Shown: one piece after another, positions 16,641 through 25,590 of the stretch
How the letters are laid out: each line of letters begins with the position of its first letter
Position numbering within the stretch: the first letter of the stretch is position 1
The notes under the pieces: model-generated
The model's input: the letters and a program-made list of their open reading frames with translations, nothing else
The model's database searches: none
Told to the model about the DNA's origin: nothing
Translations under genes and position numbers: made by a program
Source: an uncultured Saprospiraceae bacterium
GTDB lineage: Bacteria; Bacteroidota; Bacteroidia; Chitinophagales; Saprospiraceae
Length of the DNA stretch: 47,993 nt
Direction of reading: 5' to 3'
NCBI GenBank assembly: GCA_905480605.1
Contig: CAJQRD010000024.1
Location: 1 to 47,993 of the forward strand

Positions 16641-17150
16641 CTACCTAAGCAAGTTTATATAATCATCAACCTTTGATTTTGAATCTGAAGTAAGCCTTCC
16701 ATTTTCTACACAACAATGTAGATATCCTCTATAGTGCATTCCAAGATATGAAGCTGATTTTCTAATCGGCATGTCAAAGTCATAATCGATCTCTCTGTCA
16801 TTGCTCATACTCATATAACCTAAATGCTTTCCCCGGAGCTGCCTGCCTAACGACTTTTCATCTTTAAGCAGTTCAGATATACGATCAAAAAATGTTTTCA
16901 TCAACCCACTCATCGAGTACCAATAAATTGGCGTTAAAAATATCATTACATCACTCTCTGATATCAACTCTGAAATTGTTGGCAAGAAGTCATCACCTAA
17001 ATTTGCATCATCGTATCTGTATTGGGCAATTTGCTTAGAATTTAAGTCCAGAAAGCGAATGTTGTTATTATCCAAAATATATTGGCTAAGCATATTTGTG
17101 TCCCCTGTACTTCTTGAACTGCATTGGACAACCGTTATTCTTTTATTCAT
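16641..17150 (-). CDS. Flavodoxin-fold NAD(P)H-dependent oxidoreductase
   Basis: 169 residues with a flavodoxin/NADPH-dependent FMN reductase fold. The phosphate-binding loop is CSSRSTGDTN (about residues 10-19), and the family signature TPIYWYSMSGLMKTFFDRI lies at about 73-91. Such cytosolic FMN proteins reduce quinones, nitro compounds or flavins. The final region (HYRGYLHCCVENG) has adjacent cysteines of unknown meaning. The gene is monocistronic and convergent with the TetR gene with one base between stops. Confidence 0.87.
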   Translation of the reverse strand: MNKRITVVQCSSRSTGDTNMLSQYILDNNNIRFLDLNSKQIAQYRYDDANLGDDFLPTISELISESDVMIFLTPIYWYSMSGLMKTFFDRISELLKDEKSLGRQLRGKHLGYMSMSNDREIDYDFDMPIRKSASYLGMHYRGYLHCCVENGRLTSDSKSKVDDYINLLR

Positions 17151-17231
17151 AGCTTTAAATTCTTTTAAATGACTTTTCTATTTTTACTTTAGATGAAAAG
17201 CTTTACTATTGAAGTGATTTAAAAACTAAAT

Positions 17232-18542
17232 GTGAAAGTACTATATTTTTTATTGTTTTCAAGCATGGCTTTTATAACCTGTAAATCTGTAAAGCCTATG
17301 GCAAATACAGAAGAAATAATTGTTGAGTTGATCAAGTCAGATACCATACTTTCAAGGCATTTTAATGGCTTTCAATTGTTTAATCTTACTGAAAATAAAA
17401 ATCTTATTGCTTACAATGAGGATCTTTTATTTACACCAGCCTCTAACATCAAGCTCTTAACTTATTTAACTTGCTTGCATATTTTAGAAGATTCTATTTC
17501 TTCATATAAATACAAGTCTACAACTGATACGATATTTATTATCCCCCAAGGAGATCCTTCTTTTTTAAATAGCAATATTGACAGCAGTCAACTTGCGTTC
17601 AAGTTTTTATTGTCTCAAAAAAAGACTGTTAGAATTCTTAAAAACTTTCAACATGACATCTCAGCATTGGGTACAGGTTGGGCTTGGGATGATTCACAAT
17701 TCAGCTTTCAGTGTGCAATTTCGTTTTTCCCACTATTTGGCAATCGGGTTACATTTAAATCAACACATAATTTATATGATATAAATATCGAACCTCCTTA
17801 TTTTAAAATACACACCCTGTCCAGCGATACATTTAACACATTCATAAAAAAAGATGACTTTAAAAATAAATTTTATATAAATGACAGATTTATACCAAAG
17901 TCTTACAAAGTAGAACGACCATTTATAACATCAAATAAATTAACGAAGTTACTTTTACAAGACACCCTGCATCAAAATGTAGATATTATTGAAACAGGAG
18001 ACACATATGACTGGCCACATTTTAAAAGTGTGCCTAGCGACTCATTATATAAAAAAATCCTTCTTGAAAGTGATAACCATGTTGCAGAACAATTATTGTT
18101 GTTGTGCTCAAATAAAACATTGGGTTACATGAACACAAATGAAATTATCAAATTTTCAATAGATAGTATTTTGAACATTGACAAACATGATATCAAATGG
18201 GTTGATGGTTCGGGATTGTCAAGATACAATTTGGTCAGTCCGCAAGTCTTTATAAATGTCTTAAAGAATATTTATAAAAAAGTGGGATTAGAAACAATCA
18301 AGCAATTGCTTCCTGCTGGTGGAAACGGAGATACACTACCATCAATATTCTATTCAGAGAAAGACTGGATATATGCCAAAACTGGAACTTTGAGCAATAA
18401 CTTTTCAGTTTCGGGTTATATTGTAACTGATAAAAAACAAGTCATGGCGTTTAGTTTTTTAAACAACCACTATATTACAAGCAAAAAGGAAGTCTCTGAA
18501 TCATTGTACAAAATATTAAAAAAAGTCAAAAATAATTACTAA
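17232..18542 (+). CDS. dacB: D-alanyl-D-alanine carboxypeptidase/endopeptidase, PBP4 type (S13)
   Basis: 436 residues starting at GTG (an overlapping ATG two bases earlier runs straight into a stop). A lipoprotein signal ends in AFITC (Cys17). The three penicillin-binding motifs are present: SxxK as Ser71-Asn-Ile-Lys74, SxN as Ser280-Asp-Asn282 and KTG at 383-385. The order and spacing fit family S13 (DacB/PBP4), with the characteristic insertion between the first and second motifs. The enzyme trims or cleaves peptidoglycan cross-links in the periplasm. It lies alone on the plus strand. Confidence 0.9.
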   Translation: MKVLYFLLFSSMAFITCKSVKPMANTEEIIVELIKSDTILSRHFNGFQLFNLTENKNLIAYNEDLLFTPASNIKLLTYLTCLHILEDSISSYKYKSTTDTIFIIPQGDPSFLNSNIDSSQLAFKFLLSQKKTVRILKNFQHDISALGTGWAWDDSQFSFQCAISFFPLFGNRVTFKSTHNLYDINIEPPYFKIHTLSSDTFNTFIKKDDFKNKFYINDRFIPKSYKVERPFITSNKLTKLLLQDTLHQNVDIIETGDTYDWPHFKSVPSDSLYKKILLESDNHVAEQLLLLCSNKTLGYMNTNEIIKFSIDSILNIDKHDIKWVDGSGLSRYNLVSPQVFINVLKNIYKKVGLETIKQLLPAGGNGDTLPSIFYSEKDWIYAKTGTLSNNFSVSGYIVTDKKQVMAFSFLNNHYITSKKEVSESLYKILKKVKNNY

Positions 18543-19048
18543 GTGAGTGGTGTACAAACTCAAAACTATCTGAACTACACAATTAAGCAATTTGAGTATA
18601 CAAGATGATTGGAGAAAAAACATTTTCGCAACCTGCTGATGAGAAATTCTTTTGGATTGCAAATGAAGAAAGTAATTCAATTTCCATAATTGCAAATCAC
18701 ATAAATACCAATATGATTTCTTGGTAGGCTGATTTTTTAAACACAGACGGAAAAAAGGATTTTAGAAAAAGAGACCAGGAATTTGAAAACATAATTAAAA
18801 CCAAAGAAAAGATGCTTAAAAGCTGGAAAGCCGTTTGGTCGTGTCTTTTCGATGCTTTAGCACAGTTGAATGATTAAAAGTTTTGTCAACTGGTTTACAT
18901 TAGAAATTTAGGACATATTATAAAAGAAGCTATAAATCGACAAATGATCCACTATGCATATCATATCGAGCAGATAGTTTTTATAGGCAAGATTGTTGCA
19001 ATAAAACGGAACAATTTATCAATTCCAAAAAGAAAGTCAGCCATATAA
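18543..19048 (+). pseudogene. Decayed DUF1572 (DinB-like) gene
   Basis: Translated pieces match DUF1572 in order. A first segment (NYLNYTIKQFEY, 18567-18602) is in one frame. After a frame change, the frame from ATG 18605 reads KTFSQPADEKFFWIANEESN and DQEFENII, then, after stops, VYIRNLGHIIKEAINRQ and YHIEQIVFIGK. Two stops interrupt that frame: TAG at 18725-18727 and TAA at 18875-18877. Family members are metal-binding four-helix proteins of unknown function. Three separate disruptions make this a true relic. It begins directly after the dacB stop codon. Confidence 0.8.
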
Positions 19049-19269
19049 AACAGCGCTCCGTTAGCAAAACCTAAGCAAAGAGGGCACTTTACAGACGATT
19101 TGATGAAATAAGTTGAATCGGCCGCACTATAGTACAATCATGTTCATTTATGACAAGTACTTTACATAACATTCTAAAACGATGCAAATTAAACCTTAAG
19201 CAAGAAAAACCGTAGGGATAAATAGGGGTGTGTATTGTCTAACTAGTGAACGTGTTAGAGTTATTTATT

Positions 19270-19644
19270 ATGAAAAATCAAATTTTAAGTTTTTTAACAC
19301 TTATTATTTTTTCTGTCACACTGAGTGCTAGCAACAATCCGGTTAAGAGCATATTGTTAATAGATTCTAAAGCTGTAGAAGTATCAATAGATGATAACTC
19401 GGAAGCAAGTATCTTCACCAGTGCATTATACAATGAGTCAAGTGAAAAACTAGAATTTACTACAACTGATGTTGTTGAATTTATTCAAATTTTTAATTCT
19501 GAAGGTAGATTGGAATTTCAATTACCAATCAAATCTAAAGACATCTCAATAGGAAAGTCACTGTTTAGTGAAGGACCTTACAAACTAGGATTTATTATTG
19601 AAGGAAAAGATGATATTCAATTTACTGAAGTCCTTTTTAATTAA
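19270..19644 (+). CDS. Small secreted protein of unknown function
   Basis: 124 residues from ATG 19270 (MKNQILSFL); the frame upstream from a GTG adds eight residues that spoil the signal peptide. Residues 1-22 are a signal peptide ending in LSAS. The rest (about 100 residues) is rich in beta-strand pattern and acidic residues, and has the look of a single beta-sandwich domain, with no recognised motif. A strong terminator follows. It is flanked by the DUF1572 relic and a convergent START-domain gene. Confidence 0.65.
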   Translation: MKNQILSFLTLIIFSVTLSASNNPVKSILLIDSKAVEVSIDDNSEASIFTSALYNESSEKLEFTTTDVVEFIQIFNSEGRLEFQLPIKSKDISIGKSLFSEGPYKLGFIIEGKDDIQFTEVLFN

Positions 19645-19660
19645 TAGATAGAAAAATAAA

Positions 19661-19692
19661 AAAAATACCGTTGAGTTTTCAACGGTATTTTT
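19661..19692. terminator. Bidirectional rho-independent terminator
   Basis: A perfect 14-bp stem, AAAAATACCGTTGA with TCAACGGTATTTTT, around the loop GTTT, followed by further T. It lies 16 bases after the small secreted protein and about 33 bases from the stop of the convergent START-domain gene. The A and T flanks let it serve both. Confidence 0.9.
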
Positions 19693-19725
19693 TTTGTCCA
19701 GTATTTAACTAGTCAACTTTTTCTC

Positions 19726-20361
19726 CTAATCTATTATTCCTTCAACTTTTTTTCCTTTGTAGTAATCAGAATCAATTAATTCAACCAATGATTCCATTGT
19801 CGCTACTGGACCTTTCAAAGTAAACATATTTACAATCCAGGCTGGGAGTTTACCTCCTGGATCTGCAGCCATAAAGTAATCCACCTCAACCCATCCATTA
19901 TCCAAAGGAGTAATTTTATACGTAGATAAAAATGTTTTTATTCTAATCCGCTTAGATTTTTCTGGCATTCTATTTAATAGCGCAAATGACTTGATATCTA
20001 CAACTTTTGAATTTGGATCTTGGCTTCTTTTTACGCCTATTATTATATCTCTATCTTTTACTGGGAAAGGCATATTCATAAGTGCATAATATTCGAAATC
20101 ACCCACACCTCTTTTTTCCAATAATTTTGTTTCTTTGGTTTCATAAACCCATTCTTGGTGATAATTTACATCCTCCAAAGCATTTACAATTTCTGATATT
20201 GGCGCTTGAACTTCAGTGATTATGCGTATTTGTTCATAATCCGACTCACTGGTTTTTCGGGTATATACTTTCGTATTATTGGCCTCTTTAACCATTTTCC
20301 ATCCATCATTTTGAGTGAAAATAAAGCCAAATGATATAAAAACTACGATTAAAATCTTCAT
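19726..20361 (-). CDS. Secreted START-domain (SRPBCC) protein
   Basis: 211 residues with a signal peptide of about 16 residues (ending FIFTQ). The mature part is a START/Bet v1-like lipid-binding domain: DGWKMVKEANNTKVYTRK at the beginning, the central HQEWVYETKETKLLE, and PVKDRDIIIGVKR, with the C-terminal helix VATMESLVELI. Such domains hold a lipid or other hydrophobic ligand in a cavity. The periplasmic location is inferred from the signal peptide; the ligand is unknown. Monocistronic. Confidence 0.87.
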   Translation of the reverse strand: MKILIVVFISFGFIFTQNDGWKMVKEANNTKVYTRKTSESDYEQIRIITEVQAPISEIVNALEDVNYHQEWVYETKETKLLEKRGVGDFEYYALMNMPFPVKDRDIIIGVKRSQDPNSKVVDIKSFALLNRMPEKSKRIRIKTFLSTYKITPLDNGWVEVDYFMAADPGGKLPAWIVNMFTLKGPVATMESLVELIDSDYYKGKKVEGIID

Positions 20362-20495
20362 GCAACAAAGTAATGAGATATATAGGAATAAATGTCTAAA
20401 TTTTCTGTTAAGATTGGTTACACATCTTTGAGGGTAATAATTAGAATTATCAGAAACCCTTTGGTCTAGAACAGAAATTGAGTTTCTTTGTTGTC

Positions 20496-20975
20496 ATGAG
20501 CAAGATTAAAGATATGAAGCCAAAAATAGCATTTGAATTATTATGGATTGCCTTAACTATCGTACTTGTGTGTTTGGTTTTGCTTCCAATTTATATGACA
20601 ATAGGAGATACATATGCCTTTTACAAAGACAATTCTCTTCTTATAATTATTTCAGTCACATTTATAAGATATATATTTTTATTAAAGCATCACTGGATAG
20701 TACAATCGAAATGGTTTAAGATTATCCTTATATTTTTTCCAATTATTGTATTGTTTTTCCTATTGGATGTATTGTACAATTTTCAACTTTTCGTTGACCA
20801 AGAGGGCATAACCTCAATTATGAATGAAATTAATTATGAGAGTCAAAATCAAATGACACTTTATATAAAAACTGAAATGATTTTCTTTTGGGTAGCTGCT
20901 TTTATATCAAATGCATTGTTACCAATTAGAATGATAATATCTCTTTGGAGAAAGTTAAATAAAGGAACACACTAA
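20496..20975 (+). CDS. Four-helix membrane protein, family not recognised
   Basis: 159 residues from ATG 20496 (an upstream TTG would add six residues; ATG 20514, MKPKIAFELL, is also possible). Four hydrophobic segments lie at about 13-35, 46-62, 73-94 and 127-148. No motif was recognised. The AhpD-like gene follows on the same strand after about 46 bp, so the two may form an operon. Confidence 0.6.
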   Translation: MSKIKDMKPKIAFELLWIALTIVLVCLVLLPIYMTIGDTYAFYKDNSLLIIISVTFIRYIFLLKHHWIVQSKWFKIILIFFPIIVLFFLLDVLYNFQLFVDQEGITSIMNEINYESQNQMTLYIKTEMIFFWVAAFISNALLPIRMIISLWRKLNKGTH

Positions 20976-21021
20976 TAGGTATTAATTAATACCTATTCAT
21001 TTATACAATAACTAACGGCTT

Positions 21022-21372
21022 ATGAACAAAGTAGAAGAATTTAACGCTTACAGAGAAAAAATGAACGAACGCATTATGTCACAGGACAATAAAGTGTTGA
21101 AGAGGTTTTTTAGTTTAGACAATCAAACTTATACAGAAGGGGCCCTAGATGAAAAAACAAAAGAGCTTCTTGGCCTCATAGCGTCAATGGTTTTAAGGTG
21201 TGACGATTGTATTGCATATCATTTAGGAACAGCACATAAATTAGGTGTTACAACTGAACAATTATTTGAAGTGTTTTCGATTGCAAATTTAGTTGGAGGA
21301 TCTATTTGTATTCCGCATACAAGAAGAGCTGTTGAGTATTGGGATGCCTTAGAGGAAGAGACTAAAAAATAA
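21022..21372 (+). CDS. Carboxymuconolactone decarboxylase/AhpD-like protein
   Basis: 116 residues. The AhpD core is plain: ELLGLIASMVLRCDDCIAYH with the redox pair Cys60-x-x-Cys63 and His67, then a GVTTEQLFEVFSIANLVGG helix. Family members are disulphide-based alkylhydroperoxidases or gamma-carboxymuconolactone decarboxylases; the CxxC plus His points to the peroxidase type. Cytosolic. The stop is 17 bases from the convergent glycosyltransferase gene. Confidence 0.88.
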   Translation: MNKVEEFNAYREKMNERIMSQDNKVLKRFFSLDNQTYTEGALDEKTKELLGLIASMVLRCDDCIAYHLGTAHKLGVTTEQLFEVFSIANLVGGSICIPHTRRAVEYWDALEEETKK

Positions 21373-21389
21373 CAGTACAGTTACAGTTT

Positions 21390-22088
21390 TTAGGTGAGCA
21401 TAATGACTACATAATTATACAGCTCTTTTAAAAGTCTAAGATTGGATATATTTGAAAGCACTACATTATCTCTGAGCTTGACCAATTGAATATCAACTTT
21501 TGAATTTGATCTGGCTAACTTTTTTAAGAATTCTACATCGATTAAATATCGATTTGTTTTGGTAGAAAGAAACAATTCTTTTTTAGAAGCTTTGAATGCT
21601 TTTAAACCACATTGCGTATCATCTGTAGGTAATCTAAACAAAATTTTATTGACGCTTCTTAAGTATTGTGATATTCTCTTTCTTCTGGATGAAATATGGT
21701 TGTAGTAACTTTTATCTCGATTTCCAACAACAGCATCAGTTCCCTCGACTAAGAGCTTTTCCAACATAGAAGCCATACTACCGTAAGTATAGGGGAAATC
21801 ATAATCCGTATACATAATAATATCAGCGTCCGATTTTTTCACGCCTTCTCTTAGAGCATAACCTTTTCCATGATTTTCATCATAAGAAATCCATTTTGAC
21901 CCCTTGATATTGTCCAAGACTATTTGAGCGTCATTTTCCAATGAATAATCACTGCCATCATTAACCATTATAAGATTTGAAATTATATGACCTGGTAGCC
22001 TTAAACAAAATTCATTGAATTGCCTAACGACATCATTTCCCCAGTTTTCAAGTGGGTTGTACATTGGAATGAGTATATCTAAATTCAC
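21390..22088 (-). CDS. Family 2 glycosyltransferase (dolichyl-phosphate-mannose-synthase-like)
   Basis: 232 residues with a GTG start, chosen because MNLDILIPMYN is the usual GT2 opening. MVNDGSD (about 42-48), DENHGKGYALREG (about 74-86) and the metal-binding YTDYDFPYT (about 97-105) are typical of GT-A enzymes that use polyprenyl-phosphate acceptors. DDTQCGLKAF near residue 155 is another family signature. No membrane helix follows, so it acts at the inner face of the membrane as a soluble or peripheral enzyme. The acceptor is unknown. Confidence 0.88.
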   Translation of the reverse strand: MNLDILIPMYNPLENWGNDVVRQFNEFCLRLPGHIISNLIMVNDGSDYSLENDAQIVLDNIKGSKWISYDENHGKGYALREGVKKSDADIIMYTDYDFPYTYGSMASMLEKLLVEGTDAVVGNRDKSYYNHISSRRKRISQYLRSVNKILFRLPTDDTQCGLKAFKASKKELFLSTKTNRYLIDVEFLKKLARSNSKVDIQLVKLRDNVVLSNISNLRLLKELYNYVVIMLT

Positions 22089-22351
22089 TGTTTGTCAAAA
22101 AATTGTGATGCAAAATACAGATTATCAAGATAAGATTAAGTTTTGCAAGGAAGTTTTAAGAATATGCCTTCAATATTGCCTCAATATATAGTAGAACAAA
22201 GACCATTAATCAAGAATCATAGGCATATAAATTGCATTTTTAGGGGAAAACACTTAAGAAAAAGTAAATAATATTGAATCATTTTATTCAAAGTGAAATA
22301 TAGGGTTGCTTTTCTGTGTTTCCTCCTAATTTTATGACTTAATCTGACTTT

Positions 22352-22543
22352 ATGAAAACAATAATACATTCAGTAATCCTGTGTTTTATCAGCTTTTCAA
22401 TAGCAGGTCAATGTTATCCTGATAGACATAATACATCGACTGATGAGTCTTGGATTACCTGCAACAAAGTAGCAAACCCTAACGCCATTAGAGGGATGAA
22501 AAAGTATGAGATACTAATAACTGTATTGCTGAATACCCCTTAG
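22352..22543 (+). pseudogene. N-terminal fragment of an F5/8-C-type secreted protein
   Basis: 63 codons: a signal peptide (MKTIIHSVILCFISFSIAG) followed by QCYPDRHNTSTDESWITC and NPNAIRG. This is the usual N-terminal start of Bacteroidota F5/8-C proteins. The normal continuation (xHWIMYDLG) is missing: after NAIRG the frame is unrelated and stops. It looks like the head of a gene whose body is lost. By coincidence or common origin, it is exactly the part missing from the protein at 13990-15016. Confidence 0.65.
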
Positions 22544-22672
22544 AAGTGATACTTTAATTTTTGTATTATTTATTAATGTCTTAGATCCGTATTCATGTAT
22601 GAAAATTAACTTTACCGGACGCTAGTTATTATGAATTATGAATTTTTAAAAACATTCAATTATTGTGAAAAT

Positions 22673-23407
22673 CTAATAAAATATCCATACATTTTCTTCT
22701 CTGTATTCACCATAGTCTTCTGCAACATTCACCGTCACTGGATTTAGAGCACCCTCAATTATGTAACCTCCTGACTTGGCTATCCTCTTATGGGCCAAGG
22801 CCTCCCACATCTTTACATTGCCATGGACGTTCATAGAATTCGAACAGACTTTTAATACTTTAGCGCCGCTTTTAACATGAGTTCTTATCCATGGATCAAA
22901 TATTTTATTATTCTGTTTTAAATTGATGTAATCATTCATCAACATCTTTGGATGCTTGTATTTAAAGGTTGGCCTAATAGGAATAACAAAATTAGTTAGA
23001 TTGTTTCGTTTTTGTATGTTCCTCCCTTCAGCAATTAACAATTTACTAAATCCTTTTCCTTGGTTTTCTTTAGTAAGAATAATTTGCAAACCACCTAGAC
23101 TGTTTGGTTTTATATTATTTTCAAAATCATGAATACCCTTTTTCATAAGCCAATCCCATCCATCATTAGGCAAGTCATTTAAATCCTTATACCAATAAAA
23201 TGGAATTGTATTGACCACACCCATAAGTTTGTTGTTTTCATTTATAAATGACCGTTGATAATTAGGGAAATAGCTTTCAACTTTAACCCAAAGATTCTTA
23301 ACAAGTTCTGACTCAAGAATAATCTGTGGAAATGCTGTTGATACACAATCTAAATATTGCTTTCTAAGATCTAAAGTCAATTGATTGTAATCGAGAAATT
23401 TGTTCAC
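22673..23407 (-). CDS. GNAT-type N-acetyltransferase
   Basis: 244 residues with a GTG start. A GNAT motif A is visible: GLQIILTKENQGKGFSKLLI (about 105-124), with the Q-x-x-G-x-G/A acetyl-CoA loop as QGKGFS. The surrounding sequence (VVNTIPFYWY, NFVIPIRPTFKY) is consistent with a distinct subfamily that carries a long C-terminal extension (about 150-244). Substrate unknown. It stands alone on the minus strand. Confidence 0.78.
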   Translation of the reverse strand: MNKFLDYNQLTLDLRKQYLDCVSTAFPQIILESELVKNLWVKVESYFPNYQRSFINENNKLMGVVNTIPFYWYKDLNDLPNDGWDWLMKKGIHDFENNIKPNSLGGLQIILTKENQGKGFSKLLIAEGRNIQKRNNLTNFVIPIRPTFKYKHPKMLMNDYINLKQNNKIFDPWIRTHVKSGAKVLKVCSNSMNVHGNVKMWEALAHKRIAKSGGYIIEGALNPVTVNVAEDYGEYREENVWIFY

Positions 23408-23809
23408 ATTAGATTTTTATAAAATTTAGAAATAATTCAGGCGATTCATTGGCAAATCCTTGAACAATTAGACTAAAACTAAATATTAAACAATCAATGA
23501 ATTGGAAGTACTTCATGTTTTGCTTTTTATAAAGTTATTAATAACATTTTACAAAATCTACTTATATATACTAAATACAAATCCATGGCAAACAAATGTT
23601 AAATAATCACCCCTTGCTTATTCTGTAATTATGATTAAGCCTTTACACTTTTAAAGAAAATTAGAACTCAAACAATTGCTCATTTAACTATTGAGGACTT
23701 GTTCTAAATTATTATGTTTAGATAAAGGATCTACCACTAATTTATTTATTTAGTAGTAGAACTCTTTCTGCTTTGACCTACATACTCATTTTTAAACCAG
23801 ATTAAGGTA
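23408..23809. other. Intergenic region, about 400 bp
   Basis: AT-rich sequence upstream of the GNAT gene. No coding frame or hairpin was recognised before the direct repeat at 23810. Confidence 0.45.
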
Positions 23810-23850
23810 CAGTTCACACCAGAATTTCTCCAGTTCCCACCAGAATTTTT
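23810..23850 (+). promoter_or_regulatory. LytTR-like 21-bp direct repeat
   Basis: Two near-identical 20-mers, CAGTTCACACCAGAATTTCT (23810-23829) and CAGTTCCCACCAGAATTTTT (23831-23850), repeat with a period of exactly 21 bp. A GTT-centred 9-mer repeated with 12 bp between copies is the layout bound by LytTR response regulators. The first 9-mer (ACAGTTCAC) fits most of the AgrA-type consensus; the second fits less well. It lies 45 bp before the small frame at 23895. Confidence 0.45.
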
Positions 23851-23894
23851 ATTATAATAAAATAAAAATAAATCTTAGTAAAAAATAAGAATAG

Positions 23895-24050
23895 GTGAAT
23901 ACGATCGAAAAATGTAACCAAGCCATCGACAAGCTGATAATAAATTTGCTATTGCTCTCAGAAGAATCAATTGAGCAAAAATTATCCGAAGAAGCAACCA
24001 GATCTGAAAGTTTTTATAATGAATTAATGGAATTTAAATCCTCTTTGTAA
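23895..24050 (+). CDS. Possible 51-residue protein
   Basis: A short frame starting at GTG 23895 (a stop precedes it directly) and ending at TAA 24048-24050. The peptide is protein-like: NTIEKCNQAIDKLI, then LLLLSEESIEQKLSEE and FYNELMEFKSSL, predicted as two amphipathic helices. It has no recognised family. The only support beyond composition is its position just downstream of the 21-bp direct repeat. It may be a relic or chance frame. Confidence 0.3.
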   Translation: MNTIEKCNQAIDKLIINLLLLSEESIEQKLSEEATRSESFYNELMEFKSSL

Positions 24051-24436
24051 GCTTTGTATAAATAAGGAAGAGACTCCTTTTGTACTTTGTAATTATGATT
24101 ATGACCAATTCATTTTTGGAAATGCATTAATGGCCAATTCGTGGTACTGAGATTTTTTTGGGGTAACCGTGAAATTGAAGGTATATTTTATTTTTTTGGA
24201 AAATTACATTATCGTTTGTTTCCACTTTTTATTAAACGCTTTATGTTCTTAAGATCCAAAGCAATAATTAGAAATAATTTTTCCTGCCAGCCACTCTCAG
24301 TAATTCCCAAAGATTTAGATCAAGCCTTATAAAATTGCCAAATCAGATGCAAAGTTTCAAGATGGAGATTGGAGAATAGAAGTACGTCCAGTCATAAAAG
24401 TTGATAGAATCAATTGATTACAACTAAATAATTAAC
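24051..24436. other. Region of about 390 bp without a supported gene
   Basis: Scattered protein-like pieces are visible on the plus strand (KDLDQAL before a stop, then AKSDAKFQDGDWRIEVRP ending at TGA 24415-24417 in another frame). They may be the remains of a decayed gene, but no family was recognised. Confidence 0.35.
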
Positions 24437-24441
24437 AAAAA

Positions 24442-24470
24442 AAGGCCCGCTAACTCTGTTAACGGGCCTT
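24442..24470 (-). terminator. Rho-independent terminator of the cold-shock gene
   Basis: AAGGCCCGCTAAC pairs with GTTAACGGGCCTT (one G-U pair) around TCT. Read on the minus strand it lies 22 bases after the stop codon of the cold-shock gene and is followed by a run of T. Confidence 0.92.
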
Positions 24471-24492
24471 CGGTAAAATTTATTACAAAGTG

Positions 24493-24687
24493 TTATGCCA
24501 AATCGACATTCACAGCGTTTAAACCTTTTTGACCTTCTTCAACGTCGTAAGAAACTTTGTCACCTTCATTGATTGAATCACACAACAATCCTTTTACGTG
24601 AACAAAAACATCTTTTCCACCATCATCTGGTGTGATAAATCCAAAACCTTTTCCGTCGTTAAAAAACTTTACTGTACCGTTACTCAT
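24493..24687 (-). CDS. Cold-shock domain protein (CspA family)
   Basis: 64 residues from MSNGTVKFF, the usual CspA opening; a longer frame to 24741 adds 18 unsupported residues. RNP1 is GKGFGFITP (about 13-21) and RNP2 is DVFVHV (about 26-31). It is a single-domain RNA chaperone that binds single-stranded nucleic acid. Upstream on the minus strand TACATTTA (close to TAnnTTTG) lies about 10-20 bases before the ATG. The gene is monocistronic with a strong terminator. Confidence 0.95.
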   Translation of the reverse strand: MSNGTVKFFNDGKGFGFITPDDGGKDVFVHVKGLLCDSINEGDKVSYDVEEGQKGLNAVNVDLA

Positions 24688-24741
24688 TGTTATTATATAT
24701 AAATGTAAATAGGTGTGATATAATCTTAATATCCTCACCAC

Positions 24742-25590
24742 GAATACATTAACTATATCCTCAAGTAAATAGTTTCAATGAAATGATCTTTTTTTTATTT
24801 TAATAAAAAAAATAGCGCATTTAAAGCCAATTGAAGAGCTAAATTCGACCTATTATCCTCCACTAAGCCTATACGTATTGGCTTTATATGTTTTACAACC
24901 ATTAAATCAGTGCTATTTTTTGTAACTCAAGTGATGCAATGTCAGAATTAAATTCTAACCTTTCCTTATTTTCACCAACAAACATAAAACTAGGAAATAT
25001 ATACTTTTTAAAATTCCTCTTTTTAAAATTAGCTTGAAAAAAAATAAATAATTTATCAAATCTTTTTAAAATTCTGACTCAATTCCTTCTCTGACAATGA
25101 AGATTCGATCACTTTCAGATCTAAAATTGAATAATAATCCGCCCAAATCATGTCCTAGCATCTTAAATCACCCTTCAAATTTTGTCGCAAAAGCTATTTT
25201 ACAACCAAATAATTCACTTTTTCAAACACTAGTAACTATACACTATTTAAAAAATACCAAGTCAGATGATGAGGGCAAATATTTCTGAAGAAATTTCAGT
25301 TTCCCTAAAATGCTAAAATAAATACCTGTTGGAAGATTTCTGATAAGCACTTGATTTGAATCATAATGATTGCTGAATTAACAATGTGGTTAAAGGCTTT
25401 ATAACAATATCAATGGTCCACAATTCTTATATTCAAACCTCTTTTGTACAATCTGTCTTCCCTTTTCCAAAATTTGAATAATTTTTCTCTGGCATAGGCG
25501 AAGCCTTAATCAACATGCATTCAGGCATATCCTTAATGCAGCGAAAAAAAGAGCTTGATTTACAAAGTGCTGAAAGTACCTTCTTTTAAA
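24742..25590. other. Intergenic region, about 850 bp
   Basis: AT-rich sequence between the cold-shock gene and the 3' end of the GH31 gene, both on the minus strand. It must include regulatory DNA for the cold-shock gene. A 63-codon plus-strand frame at 25097 has no protein-like features. No hairpin directly after the GH31 gene was recognised. Confidence 0.45.

Noticed and set aside
24141-24332. 63-codon plus-strand frame rich in Phe and Arg
   Set aside because: Composition is that of AT-rich noncoding DNA and no motif or start context supports it.
25097-25288. 63-codon plus-strand frame between the cold-shock and GH31 genes
   Set aside because: No protein-like pattern, no promoter or homology cue; probably chance.
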